From positions 1,550,001 through 1,614,000 of the forward strand of contig NZ_CP151636.1 of NCBI RefSeq assembly GCF_038397745.1: a stretch of 64,000 nucleotides of DNA, given 5' to 3'. Positions 51,843-60,687 of the stretch are shown piece after piece; the stretch's first letter is position 1, and each line of letters begins with the position of its first letter. This DNA comes from Microbacterium sp. LWH11-1.2. GTDB lineage: Bacteria; Actinomycetota; Actinomycetes; Actinomycetales; Microbacteriaceae. Below the pieces are notes generated by a model. That model made no database searches, was not told the DNA's origin, and saw only the letters and a program-made list of their open reading frames with translations. The translations under genes and the position numbers were made by a program.

Positions 51843-51922
51843 CTCCGGCGTCGATACGCTCGTGGGCCGGATAGCCTGGAGGGGATCGCGGGCTGACTCC
51901 GCGCATCCCTGAGGAGTGTTCC

Positions 51923-53245
51923 GTGACCGACCGCAATGACGACCTGTTCTCCGCTGCACGCGCGGTGATCCCCGGTGGGGTCAACTCGCCCGTGCGCGCG
52001 TACGGCTCGGTCGGCGGCACGCCGCGCTTCCTGGCGTCGGCGGCCGGGGCCAGGGTCACGGATGCCGCAGGTCGCGCCTACGTCGATCTCGTCGCCTCCT
52101 GGGGGCCGGCGCTGCTCGGGCACGCGCACCCCGAGGTCGTCGCCGCCGTGCAGGAGGCCGCCACTCGCGGGCTGTCGTTCGGCGCTCCGACCGAGGGCGA
52201 GGTGGAGCTTGCTGCGCTGATCGCCGACCGCGTGCGCTTCGGCGACACCCGTCCGGTCGAACGCGTGCGGCTGGTGTCGACGGGTACCGAGGCCACCATG
52301 ACCGCGATCCGGCTGGCTCGCGGGGCCACGGGTCGCGATCTGCTGGTGAAGTTCGCAGGCAACTACCACGGGCACTCCGACGGGCTGCTCGCCGAGGCGG
52401 GCTCGGGTGTCGCGACGCTCGCGCTCCCCGGTTCGGCCGGGGTTCCGGCTCCGATCGCCGCCCAGACGCTGGTGATCGGGTACAACGACCCGGAGGCCTT
52501 GGCGGCTGTGTTCGCCGAGCACGGCCCGCGCATCGCGGCCGTCATCGTCGAGGCCGCGGCGGCGAACATGGGCGTCGTCGCTCCGCTCCCGGGGTTCAAC
52601 CGCCTCATCGCGGAGACCGCTCATGCTCACGGCGCGCTGATGATCCTCGACGAGGTGCTCACCGGATTCCGTGTGCACCCGGCCGGCTACTGGGGTCTGC
52701 AGGCCGCCGCCGGCGAGGACTACCTGCCGGACATCATCACCTTCGGCAAGGTCGTCGGCGGAGGGATGCCGCTGGCCGCACTCGGTGGCCGCGCCGAGGT
52801 CATGGATCTCCTCGCTCCGCTCGGGCCGGTCTACCAGGCGGGCACGCTCTCGGGCAATCCGCTCTCGGTCGCCGCGGGCCTGGCCACTCTGCGCCTCGCG
52901 ACGCCCGAGGTGTACGCGACCGTGGACGCGGCATCCGTCCGTCTTGCGGCCGCTCTCGACGCCGCGCTCTCGGATGCCGGGGTCACGCACGCCGTGGCCA
53001 CGGCGGGCAGCCTGTTCAATGCGTCGTTCCGCGCGACCGCCCCGCGGGACTATGCCGAGGCGCAGGCGCAGGAGTCGTTCCGCTACGCCCCGTTCTTCCA
53101 CTCCATGCGCGAGCAGGGCGTGGCACTGCCGCCGAGCGTCTTCGAGGCCTGGTTCCTCACGGCCGCGCACGGCGACGAGGAGTTGGAGCTCATCGAAGCC
53201 GCGCTCCCGGTCGCCGCCGCGGCCGCGGCATCCGCTCGGGCCTAG
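51923..53245 (+). CDS. hemL: glutamate-1-semialdehyde 2,1-aminomutase
   Basis: PLP enzyme giving 5-aminolevulinate, partner of HemA. 440 residues; [56 protein letters not shown], and the PLP lysine in [25 protein letters not shown] precedes the GTG. The -10 hexamer TAGCCT at 51872-51877 predicts a leader of about 40 nt. Last heme gene of the cluster in this window. Confidence 0.96.
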   Translation: MTDRNDDLFSAARAVIPGGVNSPVRAYGSVGGTPRFLASAAGARVTDAAGRAYVDLVASWGPALLGHAHPEVVAAVQEAATRGLSFGAPTEGEVELAALIADRVRFGDTRPVERVRLVSTGTEATMTAIRLARGATGRDLLVKFAGNYHGHSDGLLAEAGSGVATLALPGSAGVPAPIAAQTLVIGYNDPEALAAVFAEHGPRIAAVIVEAAAANMGVVAPLPGFNRLIAETAHAHGALMILDEVLTGFRVHPAGYWGLQAAAGEDYLPDIITFGKVVGGGMPLAALGGRAEVMDLLAPLGPVYQAGTLSGNPLSVAAGLATLRLATPEVYATVDAASVRLAAALDAALSDAGVTHAVATAGSLFNASFRATAPRDYAEAQAQESFRYAPFFHSMREQGVALPPSVFEAWFLTAAHGDEELELIEAALPVAAAAAASARA

Positions 53246-53328
53246 TCGGGGTCGCCAGCACGCCGGCACGCCGGCATGAGCTGGTCGGCAGGAGCGGGCC
53301 AGGAGGAGCTGGTCGGGGGATTCGCCGC

Positions 53329-54774
53329 TCAGACGAACATGACGCGTCGGCGTGCCAGATCGCTGAAGGTGCGCCCGAGCGGACTCGTCCACTCGATGTC
53401 TCCACCGGGACGCTGTCGGGCGGTCCATCGATAGCGGCCGTCGATATCAGGATGCTTGAGCGCGTGGTGCCCCAGACACAAGTGGGAGAGGTTGTCGTTC
53501 GACGTCGGCCCGCCTCTGGCGTGGTCGTGGTTGTGATCGATCTGGCAGCGCTGCGTCGGCATGCGACAGCCGGGGAACCGGCAGTGCTGGTCTCGTGCCC
53601 GCAGATGCCGACGCATCGCCTCGGTCGGCGAGTACGCGTCGGTCGCCGTCACCATCCCGGTGCGGTCGAGGAACAGGCGGGACCATCCGCCCGCGCGCGC
53701 AGCGAGGTCTCGCGCGATGTCGGGGTGCAGCGGACCGAATCCGTCGAACTCCGCCGGACGGTCATCGGCTCCGGCGAGGGTGGAGGCCGCGATGGTGACC
53801 TGGATCTGGGCGCGGATTCCGTCGAGCCCTGTGCCGCTGGCTGCGACAGGATCGCTCGCGAGCAGCAGGTCCGTGAGCAGATCGGCGCGCACCTGATCGA
53901 GTGTGCGGTCGTCGGCCGGCACGTGCTCGATCCAGGGGTCGGTCGTGTAGGTGTCTCCGCTGACGATGGAGTGCGCGTCGAGCGGGTCGTGATCGATGCG
54001 GTGTTCGTTGAGCGCAGGATCGTCCCGGTGCGGATCGTCGGCGGCGAGATCGCGCACGAACACGGCGTCGTCTCCGGAGTCGAGCGCGTCGGAGGAGAGG
54101 ACAGGATCCTGCTCGTCGCGGGTGGTGATCACCTGCCGAGCGAGCCGCGTCAGCCGATCGAGGATCGCCGCGGCGAGATGCTCGGGCAGCACCACCTGGA
54201 GCAGTGCGAGGCCGTCGTCGAGCGAGCGCATCGTCACCGCGCGCTCGCCGCGGGCGCGTCGGTGACGCTCGACCAGGGTCTCTCCGGCCAGCGACGCGGC
54301 GATCTGCCGCACCATGGCCCGCGTGCGGCCGGGGGAGTCGTGTTCGGCGATCTCGAGGGCCGCGGCGTCGTAGAGACCCAGCGTCTCGGCATCCACCCGT
54401 CCCTCCCGCACGGCCAGTCGCACGATCATTCCCGCACGGACGATCTCGCGCACGTGGGCCGCCGTGATGTCTCCCCGCCGGAAGGACTCCTGCACAGCCG
54501 GATGCTCGGAGTCGAGCAGACAGGCATCCGAGAACGCGTACTCGACGCTGCCTCGGGCCAGGCGTCCCGCCGCGGAGTACTCCGCGATCATGGAGCGGTG
54601 GATCGCGTCGCGGTGGTGCGGATGATCCTTCACATCTTGGTCGAGGATGCGCATCCGGTCGGCGAGGAACGAGGCCGCCTCGGCCTCGTTCACGGCGATC
54701 TGCCGGCGCTTCTCCACCCATGCGTCGAGCAACCGCTGACGCTGCTCGATGTCGCTTGTCGGAGAGGAGCTCAT
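53329..54774 (-). CDS. DUF222 domain HNH endonuclease, LexA-controlled promoter
   Basis: 481 residues: N-terminal DUF222 (13E12-repeat-like) region of about 300 residues, then the HNH nuclease domain with CRFPGCRMPTQRCQIDHNHD and NLSHLCLGHHALKH. Such genes are multicopy in Microbacteriaceae and mycobacteria; the molecular role is unclear. The ATG at 54774 is set by TATACT ending 6 nt upstream; the frame open further upstream would cross the promoter. A LexA-type box overlaps the -10 hexamer, so it should be DNA-damage-inducible. Confidence 0.86.
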   Translation of the reverse strand: MSSSPTSDIEQRQRLLDAWVEKRRQIAVNEAEAASFLADRMRILDQDVKDHPHHRDAIHRSMIAEYSAAGRLARGSVEYAFSDACLLDSEHPAVQESFRRGDITAAHVREIVRAGMIVRLAVREGRVDAETLGLYDAAALEIAEHDSPGRTRAMVRQIAASLAGETLVERHRRARGERAVTMRSLDDGLALLQVVLPEHLAAAILDRLTRLARQVITTRDEQDPVLSSDALDSGDDAVFVRDLAADDPHRDDPALNEHRIDHDPLDAHSIVSGDTYTTDPWIEHVPADDRTLDQVRADLLTDLLLASDPVAASGTGLDGIRAQIQVTIAASTLAGADDRPAEFDGFGPLHPDIARDLAARAGGWSRLFLDRTGMVTATDAYSPTEAMRRHLRARDQHCRFPGCRMPTQRCQIDHNHDHARGGPTSNDNLSHLCLGHHALKHPDIDGRYRWTARQRPGGDIEWTSPLGRTFSDLARRRVMFV

Positions 54775-54784
54775 GCCTCTAGTA

Positions 54785-54800
54785 TAGAACATATGTTCGA
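54785..54800. promoter_or_regulatory. LexA (SOS) box over the DUF222-HNH promoter
   Basis: TCGAACATATGTTCTA (read on the minus strand) matches the actinobacterial consensus TCGAAC-N4-GTTCGA in all but one base. The GAAC/GTTC core is 54787-54798. It overlaps the -10 hexamer TATACT (54781-54786) by two bases, an ideal repressor position. Confidence 0.82.
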
Positions 54801-54908
54801 AAGTGCAAGAGGTGATTCGGGGCGACTGGTGCGATCCCACAACGGATCGTTGCGTTCCTGTGAGCAACTTCCAGACAACTGGGAGGGCCGCGCTGGCAGA
54901 CTGGGGTC

Positions 54909-55358
54909 ATGGTGACGTTGCTGCTGGACCAGACGCAACTGGAGGTCGTGCTCTCGCCGATCGAGCGTGCCGCCACCTTCCACCGGAGCAACCTCCGCGT
55001 CGTCCGCGACACCATCACCAAGGTGCAGCTCACGGAAGACGCCTGGACCTGGCTGCGCGGCGTACCGAACCCCGGAACCCACATCCCCGGCGTGCTCGCC
55101 GCCGGCAGCTGGAAGGCTGCGGGCAGCCTCGACTTCGTGCTCATCCGTCGTCGTCGACCCGGTGTCGTGATCGACCTCGAGGGTGACGAGCAGTACCGTC
55201 GGCTGATCCTGAGCACGCGTCACGGTCTCGCGCTCACGCAGGCGCTCCGTCTCGACGTGTCGACCGAACCCGCAGACGTGGAGGAGATCGTCGCGACCGC
55301 GCCGACCCCCGTCTCGAAGGGCAGCCGCCGACCGGTCATCCGTCCGCGACCCGCCTGA
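54909..55358 (+). CDS. conserved actinobacterial hypothetical protein
   Basis: 149 residues, predominantly beta with a C-terminal Pro/Arg-rich tail (SKGSRRPVIRPRPA). The core HRSNLRVVRDTITKVQLTED, VPNPGTHIPGVLAAGSW and FVLIRRRRPGVVIDL suggests a PH-like domain; function unknown. CAGACT ends 6 nt before the ATG. A strong terminator follows. Confidence 0.75.
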   Translation: MVTLLLDQTQLEVVLSPIERAATFHRSNLRVVRDTITKVQLTEDAWTWLRGVPNPGTHIPGVLAAGSWKAAGSLDFVLIRRRRPGVVIDLEGDEQYRRLILSTRHGLALTQALRLDVSTEPADVEEIVATAPTPVSKGSRRPVIRPRPA

Positions 55359-55375
55359 CCCGCCCGTTCATCGGG

Positions 55376-55409
55376 AAAGCCCTCCGCACCTTTCGGCGCG
55401 GAGGGCTTT
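55376..55409. terminator. bidirectional intrinsic terminator
   Basis: 12-bp perfect stem AAAGCCCTCCGC (55376-55387) with GCGGAGGGCTTT (55398-55409), 10-nt loop, followed by TTTCTCG-type sequence and preceded by A residues, so it can serve both converging genes. Confidence 0.85.
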
Positions 55410-55428
55410 CTCGTGTCAGCGGGCGGTC

Positions 55429-57555
55429 TCAGCCGTGATGGTGCTCGGAGTTCTCGTCGCCGTGGTGCTCGTGATGCTCATGGTGCTCGCCGTGCTCGCC
55501 GTGCTCGCCGTTGTCCTCGGAGCCCTCGGAGTGCTCGGAGCCCTCGGAGTGCTCGGCGTTCTCGTCGTGGTTCTCGGAGCCGTCCGAGTCCCCGGCGTCC
55601 TCGTCGTGGGTCTCGCCCTGCTCCCCGGCATCCGCTTCGCTGTCGGGGGCCGGCTCGCCCGCGAGCGGGACGGTGTCGATCACACCCGTGGACGCGACCG
55701 CCCAGTGCGTTCCCTCGTCGGAGGACGCATCCTGCGGATAGTCCTTCGGCTCGTCCTCGTAGTACGCACGTGCGGCAGCCGCGAGCATGGAGCTGACGGC
55801 AGCCGATCGGGGGTCGTCGTCGTCCGTGGAGTCGGAGTCGGGGGCCTCAGCGGCGTCGGGCTGCGCCTCGTCTTGCGCGGACCCGGCGTCCGCGTTCACG
55901 GACTCATCGTCCGACTCGGCTTCGCTGTCCGCGTCCGTCGCATCGGAGGCGGCGTCGGTCGCCTCGGAAGCGACGTCGGCCGAGTCGGACGCCTCGTCCG
56001 CCGTGTCATCCGTCGCGCCGAGCTCCGTGAAGAACTCGACGCCGGCGTGCGCGTCGTCGCCCGGCTGGTCCGTGCCGTCCTGTGCCGCGTCGTCGGATTC
56101 CGTCGCCTCGGATGCGATGGGAGCCGACGTGCCGAACAGGATCTCGTCGAAGGAGCGCGTCGGCGCGGCATCCTCCTCGGATGCGCCATCGTGAGACGCA
56201 TCGTCCTGAGGTGCATCGTCGGACGTAGCGTCGTCAGCATCGTGCTGCTCGACCGTGCTGTTCTCGACCGTGCTGTTCTCGGCCGAGGTCTCCTCAACGG
56301 AGCTCTCCTCGACCGAGCTCTCCTCGACGGAGCTCTCCTCAACGGAGCTCTCCTCGACGGCGAAACCCGCATCGGCCGCGTCGTCGGCGACGAGCGCTTC
56401 GACAGCACTCTCCTCGACCGCAGCCTCCGAATCCTCCGCAGCCTCCGAATCCTCAGCTGCCTCCGAAACCTCCGAAGCCTCGTCCTCGGACGCCGTCGCT
56501 TCGTCAGCGTCGCCGAGAGCAGCGACACCCGCGACACCGGCAACACCCGCGACGCCGGCAACCCCCGCCGCGACAGCGCCGGCGGCGATTCCTGCGCCGG
56601 GTGCCTCCGCGCTCTGCGGGGCGACGAGCTGCGGCGCGGCGGCCTCGGCGCGCGGGCTGAACTTCCCGCCGCGCACATGCTCGATGAAGACGTCTTCCAG
56701 GGTCGGGCCGCGCTGCACGAGCGTGCTCAGCGCGATCCCCGCGTCCGCGGCGACGGCGCCGACGGTACCGGCGTCTCCGCCGCGCACGGTGAGTCCGGAG
56801 CGCAGCACCTCGACGTCGAATCCTGCACCGGAGAGGGCCGCCGTGAGGGCGGCGCGATCGGCGGCGTCCACGACCACCGAGCCGTTCTTCGGGTCGGCGA
56901 GCGTCTCGATGCCGCTGGCCAGCACCAGCTGACCCTTCGACAGGACGAGCACGTTGTCGGCGACCTGCTCGATCTCGCTGAGGAGGTGCGACGAGACGAG
57001 CACCGTGCGGCCCTCGTCGGCCAGGCGTCGCATCAGGAGGCGCATCCAGCGGATGCCCTCGGGGTCGAGACCGTTCGCGGGCTCGTCGAAGACGAGGGCC
57101 CCAGGGTCGCCCAGGAGGGCGTTCGCGATGCTCAGCCGCTGGCGCATGCCGAGCGAGAATCCGCCGATGCGGGAATCGCCTTCACCCTCGAGACCCACCA
57201 TCGCGAGGACCTCGTCGACGCGCGCGAGCGGGATGCCGTTCGCCTTCGCGGCGATGGTCAGCTGCCGGCTCGCGGTCCGGCGCGGACGGTAGACCGTCTC
57301 CTCGAGCACGGAGCCGATCGTGCGCAGCGGCTGACGCAGCTCCGCGAAGGTGGTCCCGCCGATCGTGGCGGTGCCGGAGGTGGCTCGGATCTGACCGAGC
57401 AGAATACGAAGAGTGGTGGTCTTGCCTGCCCCGTTCGGGCCGAGGAAGGCGGTGACGGCGCCGGGCTCGACTCGTGCCGAGAAATCGGAGACAGCGGTCA
57501 CCTCATTGAAGCGCTTCGTCACATTCGTGAACTCGAGCACCTGTCCGTCGGGCAT
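55429..57555 (-). CDS. ABC transporter ATPase with a 400-residue acidic, His-rich C-terminal tail
   Basis: 708 residues. Residues 1-300 are a normal drug/antibiotic-type ABC ATPase: Walker A GPNGAGKTTT (39-48), signature FSLGMRQR (133-140), Walker B ALVFDEPANGLDP and the H-loop SSHLLSEIEQ. After about 300 comes an extraordinary tail: GVA repeats (331-346), Glu/Ser repeats of the type VEESS, long Asp/Glu/Ser/Ala stretches, two short more ordered islands (SFDEILFGTSAPI; SSMLAAAARAYYEDEP) and a His/Glu-rich end with EHHEHHEHH. No permease gene is adjacent. ATG at 57555 has GAGAGG upstream. Possibly a soluble ATPase with a metal-binding or phase-separating tail; role unknown. Confidence 0.8.
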   Translation of the reverse strand: MPDGQVLEFTNVTKRFNEVTAVSDFSARVEPGAVTAFLGPNGAGKTTTLRILLGQIRATSGTATIGGTTFAELRQPLRTIGSVLEETVYRPRRTASRQLTIAAKANGIPLARVDEVLAMVGLEGEGDSRIGGFSLGMRQRLSIANALLGDPGALVFDEPANGLDPEGIRWMRLLMRRLADEGRTVLVSSHLLSEIEQVADNVLVLSKGQLVLASGIETLADPKNGSVVVDAADRAALTAALSGAGFDVEVLRSGLTVRGGDAGTVGAVAADAGIALSTLVQRGPTLEDVFIEHVRGGKFSPRAEAAAPQLVAPQSAEAPGAGIAAGAVAAGVAGVAGVAGVAGVAALGDADEATASEDEASEVSEAAEDSEAAEDSEAAVEESAVEALVADDAADAGFAVEESSVEESSVEESSVEESSVEETSAENSTVENSTVEQHDADDATSDDAPQDDASHDGASEEDAAPTRSFDEILFGTSAPIASEATESDDAAQDGTDQPGDDAHAGVEFFTELGATDDTADEASDSADVASEATDAASDATDADSEAESDDESVNADAGSAQDEAQPDAAEAPDSDSTDDDDPRSAAVSSMLAAAARAYYEDEPKDYPQDASSDEGTHWAVASTGVIDTVPLAGEPAPDSEADAGEQGETHDEDAGDSDGSENHDENAEHSEGSEHSEGSEDNGEHGEHGEHHEHHEHHGDENSEHHHG
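56285..56359 (-). repeat. five 15-bp tandem repeats in the ABC ATPase tail
   Basis: Units at 56285, 56300, 56315, 56330 and 56345, pattern GAGCTCTCCTCGACG with small changes, encode VEESS-type pentapeptides. Further 9-bp GVA repeats lie near 56520-56565. Copy number is expected to vary. Confidence 0.85.
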
Positions 57556-57665
57556 CCGCGACCTCTCGTTGCAATGAACAGTTCCCCCTATCCTGCCGGA
57601 AAAGCGCCCGGATCGCGTATTTCGTGCGGATTCCGACCCCGCGCCGACGGAGTAGCCTGGCACGC

Positions 57666-58727
57666 GTGACCGACACCATCGCTGCGCCCCGCGTCCTCGC
57701 GAGCAAGGAAGGAGCGCTCGGCCGGCTCACCCTCAACCGCCCCGAGGCGATCAACGCCCTCGACCTCGGCATGATCGAGCTGCTCACGCAGGCTCTCACC
57801 GCCTGGATCGACGACACCGACGTGCAGATCGTGCTGATCGACGGCGCCGGGGAGCGGGGGATGTGCGCGGGTGGCGATGTGCGTGCCCTGCACGGCCAGA
57901 TCGTCTCCGGTCACGCAGAGCGGACCGCCGAGTTCTTCCGCGCCGAGTACGCGCTGAACGCGCTGATCGCCGAGTACCCGAAGCCCGTGGTCGCGATAGC
58001 GGACGGCATCACGATGGGCGGCGGCATCGGCCTGGCCGGCCACGCCGCGATCCGCATCGTCACCGAGCGGTCGAGGCTGGCGATGCCCGAGACCCGCATC
58101 GGGTTCACTCCCGACGTCGGCGGCACCTGGCTGCTCGGGCGCGCTCCCGGCCGCTTCGGCGAGTACTTCGCGCTCACCGGCTCGACCATGGACGGAGCGG
58201 ATGCCGTGCTGCTCGGATTCGCCGACCACTTCGTCCCCTCCGACCGGCTCGACGCCCTGCGCGAGGCGCTGGCCTACCGCGCCGACCCCACGGGGCCGAG
58301 TGAGATCGTGCTGCTCTTCGACGAGACGCCCGACCCGTCGCAGCTCCCCGCATCGCGCACATGGATCGACGAGGCGTTCTCCGCGCCGACGGTCGTCGAG
58401 ATCGTCGAGCGCCTGCGGAGTCAGGGGACGACGGATGCCGCCGCCACCGCCGACCTCCTGGAGGAGCTCGCGCCGACCGCGCTCGTCGTCACCCTCGACG
58501 CCGTGCGCGAAGCGCGTGGCCTCCCGAACCTGCGTGCAGCGTTGGAAGGCGAGTACCGCCGTGTCCTGTGGTTCGTGAACGAGCACCCCGACCTCGTCGA
58601 GGGCATCCGCGCGCAGCTCGTCGACAAGGACCGCGATCCGAAATGGCAGCCCCCGACGCTCGCCGAGCTGGCACCGGATGCCGGCGCCGGCGCGCGCGAC
58701 TACGCACCGGAGCGTCCGCTCTTCTGA
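57666..58727 (+). CDS. enoyl-CoA hydratase/isomerase family, 3-hydroxyisobutyryl-CoA hydrolase-like
   Basis: 353 residues of the crotonase fold, ECH_2 subgroup. Oxyanion-hole blocks: GMCAGGDVRALHGQI and ADGITMGGGIGLAGHA; MPETRIGFTPDVGGTWLLGR carries the conserved catalytic Glu region. Length and C-terminal helices match 3-hydroxyisobutyryl-CoA hydrolases of valine degradation; other acyl-CoAs are possible. TAGCCT ends 7 nt before the GTG. Confidence 0.86.
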   Translation: MTDTIAAPRVLASKEGALGRLTLNRPEAINALDLGMIELLTQALTAWIDDTDVQIVLIDGAGERGMCAGGDVRALHGQIVSGHAERTAEFFRAEYALNALIAEYPKPVVAIADGITMGGGIGLAGHAAIRIVTERSRLAMPETRIGFTPDVGGTWLLGRAPGRFGEYFALTGSTMDGADAVLLGFADHFVPSDRLDALREALAYRADPTGPSEIVLLFDETPDPSQLPASRTWIDEAFSAPTVVEIVERLRSQGTTDAAATADLLEELAPTALVVTLDAVREARGLPNLRAALEGEYRRVLWFVNEHPDLVEGIRAQLVDKDRDPKWQPPTLAELAPDAGAGARDYAPERPLF

Positions 58728-58861
58728 GTCTCGCTGTGCGCGAAGAAGAGGTCTCCATTCGCGCGAATACACGCCGCCCGTTCTTCGCCCGGGTTCAGAA
58801 ACCGCAGGCCGCGGTCGACGAGGTTCGCTGTCAGCGAAGGTCCTCCGAAAGGGGGATACGA

Positions 58862-58948
58862 ATGTCCGCGGTTCGTGGCACTCTGTCTTGTGGCCGGTTG
58901 TCGGTCGGCATCCGTCTGCCGAGAAACCTGTCGCTCCATCCTTCCTAG
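58862..58948 (+). CDS. candidate leader peptide upstream of the ABC exporter
   Basis: 28-codon open frame (starting MSAVRGTLSCGRLSVG) with a very good AAGGGGG ribosome site 8 nt upstream, stopping 11 nt before the exporter GTG. Its second half contains a hairpin, TCGGCA (58905-58910) with TGCCGA (58917-58922). BmrCD-type exporters in Bacillus are controlled by such a translated leader (BmrB), so an attenuation role is plausible. It could also be chance; no homology was checked. Confidence 0.4.
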   Translation: MSAVRGTLSCGRLSVGIRLPRNLSLHPS

Positions 58949-58959
58949 AAAGTCCGCCT

Positions 58960-60687
58960 GTGCTGGGAAAAATCCTCGTCCGCTATCTGTCTCGCTATAG
59001 GTGGCTCCTGCTCGGCGTGCTGGTCTTCCAGCTCGCTAGCGCCGCCGCGACCCTCTACCTCCCGCGCCTGAACGCCGACATCATCGACAAGGGCGTCGCG
59101 CAGGGAGACACCGGCTACATCTGGAGCACCGGGCTGTTCATGCTCGCCGTCTCGCTGGGCCAGATCATCGCCTCGGTCACCGCCACCTACTTCGCCGCCC
59201 GCGCCGCGATGGGCGCCGGTCGCGACATCCGCGCCGACGTCTTCGGCAAGGTCAGCGGCTTCTCCGAGCGCGAGGTCTCCGTCTTCGGCGCCGGCTCGCT
59301 CATCACGCGGAACACGAACGACGTGCAGCAGGTGCAGATGCTCGCGATGATGGGCGCGACCATGCTCGTCACCGCGCCTCTGCTCGCGATCGGCGGCATC
59401 ATCTTCGCCGTCCAGACCAACGTCGGCCTCAGCTGGCTCATCGCCGTCTCGGTGCCGGCCCTCCTCATCCTCGCGGCCCTGGTCATCGGGCGCATGGTGC
59501 CGCTGTTCCGCAGCTACCAGGGCAAGCTCGACAACGTCAACCGCATCATGCGCGAGCAGCTCACGGGTGTTCGCGTCGTGCGCGCATTCGTGCGCGAGGG
59601 CATCGAAGAGGAGCGCTTCCGCGGAGCCAACACCGACATCATGGTCGTCGGACGCAAGGTCGGCTCGCTGTTCGTGCTGCTGTTCCCGCTGTTCATGCTG
59701 ATCCTCAACGTCACCGTCGTCTCGGTCATCTGGTTCGGCGGCATCGAGGTCAACAACGGCACGGTGCAGGTCGGCACGCTCTTCGCCTTCATGCAGTACA
59801 TCGGCCAGATCATGGGCGGCGTCATCATGGCCAGCTTCATGGCGATGATGATCCCGCGCGCCGCGGTCTCGGCCGAGCGCATCGGCGAGGTGCTCGACTC
59901 GGAGTCCTCCATGATCCGCCCGGAGAACGGCGTCACCGCGTTCCCTGCACCCGGTGCCGTGGCGTTCGACGACGTCGAGTTCACCTACCCCGGCGCCGAT
60001 GCCCCCGTGCTCTCGGGCATCAGCTTCGGCGCGCAGCCCGGAGAGACGGTCGCGATCGTCGGTTCCACCGGATCGGGCAAGACGACGCTCGTCTCGCTCA
60101 TCCCGCGCCTCTTCGACGTCTCGGGAGGAGCCGTGCACGTCGGCGGCACCGATGTGCGCGACGCCGACGTGGAGGCGCTGTGGGACAGCATCGGCCTCGT
60201 GCCGCAGCGTCCGTTCCTCTTCACCGGCACGGTCGCGTCGAACCTGCGCTACGGGCGCGAGGAGGCCACGGACGAAGAGCTCTGGCACGCGCTCGAGATC
60301 GCGCAGGGCCGCGACTTCGTCGAGGAGATGCCGCAGGGCCTCGAGTCGCGCATCGCGCAGGGCGGCACGAACGTCTCCGGCGGACAGCGTCAGCGCCTTG
60401 CGATCGCCCGTGCGATCGTGCATCAGCCGCAGGTCCTCGTGTTCGACGACTCGTTCTCGGCTCTCGACCTGACGACGGATGCCCGCTTGAGACAGGCGCT
60501 GTGGCGGGAGCTCCCGCACGTCACGAAGATCGTGGTCGCGCAGCGCGTCTCGTCGATCACGGATGCCGACCGCATCGTCGTCCTCGAAGGCGGCACCATG
60601 GTCGGCGTCGGAACCCATGAGGAACTGCTCGAGACGAGCGAGACCTATCGAGAGATCGTCGAATCGCAGCTGGGGGTGGACGCATGA
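58960..60687 (+). CDS. ABC exporter half-transporter with degenerate ATP site
   Basis: 575 residues: six membrane helices then an ATPase domain. Walker A GSTGSGKTT (368-376), intact signature VSGGQ (472-476), but the catalytic Glu is Asp497 (LVFDDSFSALD) and the switch His is Gln528 (VVAQRVSSI). These are the usual degenerate-site changes of heterodimeric exporters such as TM287/288, LmrCD and BmrCD. GTG at 58960 follows a weak AGAAAG site, and a 28-codon leader ends just before it. Partner overlaps by four bases. Confidence 0.92.
   Translation: MLGKILVRYLSRYRWLLLGVLVFQLASAAATLYLPRLNADIIDKGVAQGDTGYIWSTGLFMLAVSLGQIIASVTATYFAARAAMGAGRDIRADVFGKVSGFSEREVSVFGAGSLITRNTNDVQQVQMLAMMGATMLVTAPLLAIGGIIFAVQTNVGLSWLIAVSVPALLILAALVIGRMVPLFRSYQGKLDNVNRIMREQLTGVRVVRAFVREGIEEERFRGANTDIMVVGRKVGSLFVLLFPLFMLILNVTVVSVIWFGGIEVNNGTVQVGTLFAFMQYIGQIMGGVIMASFMAMMIPRAAVSAERIGEVLDSESSMIRPENGVTAFPAPGAVAFDDVEFTYPGADAPVLSGISFGAQPGETVAIVGSTGSGKTTLVSLIPRLFDVSGGAVHVGGTDVRDADVEALWDSIGLVPQRPFLFTGTVASNLRYGREEATDEELWHALEIAQGRDFVEEMPQGLESRIAQGGTNVSGGQRQRLAIARAIVHQPQVLVFDDSFSALDLTTDARLRQALWRELPHVTKIVVAQRVSSITDADRIVVLEGGTMVGVGTHEELLETSETYREIVESQLGVDA

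Noticed and set aside
53278..53316. Two 11-bp direct copies of GAGCTGGTCGG between hemL and the HNH gene
   Set aside because: Only two short copies with no flanking mobile-element features; not enough to call an attachment site or insertion footprint.
55435..57669. A 744-codon frame exactly antisense to the tailed ABC ATPase
   Set aside because: Mirror of the repetitive acidic-tail codons; no ribosome site, no domain, and the opposite strand has a complete ATPase domain.
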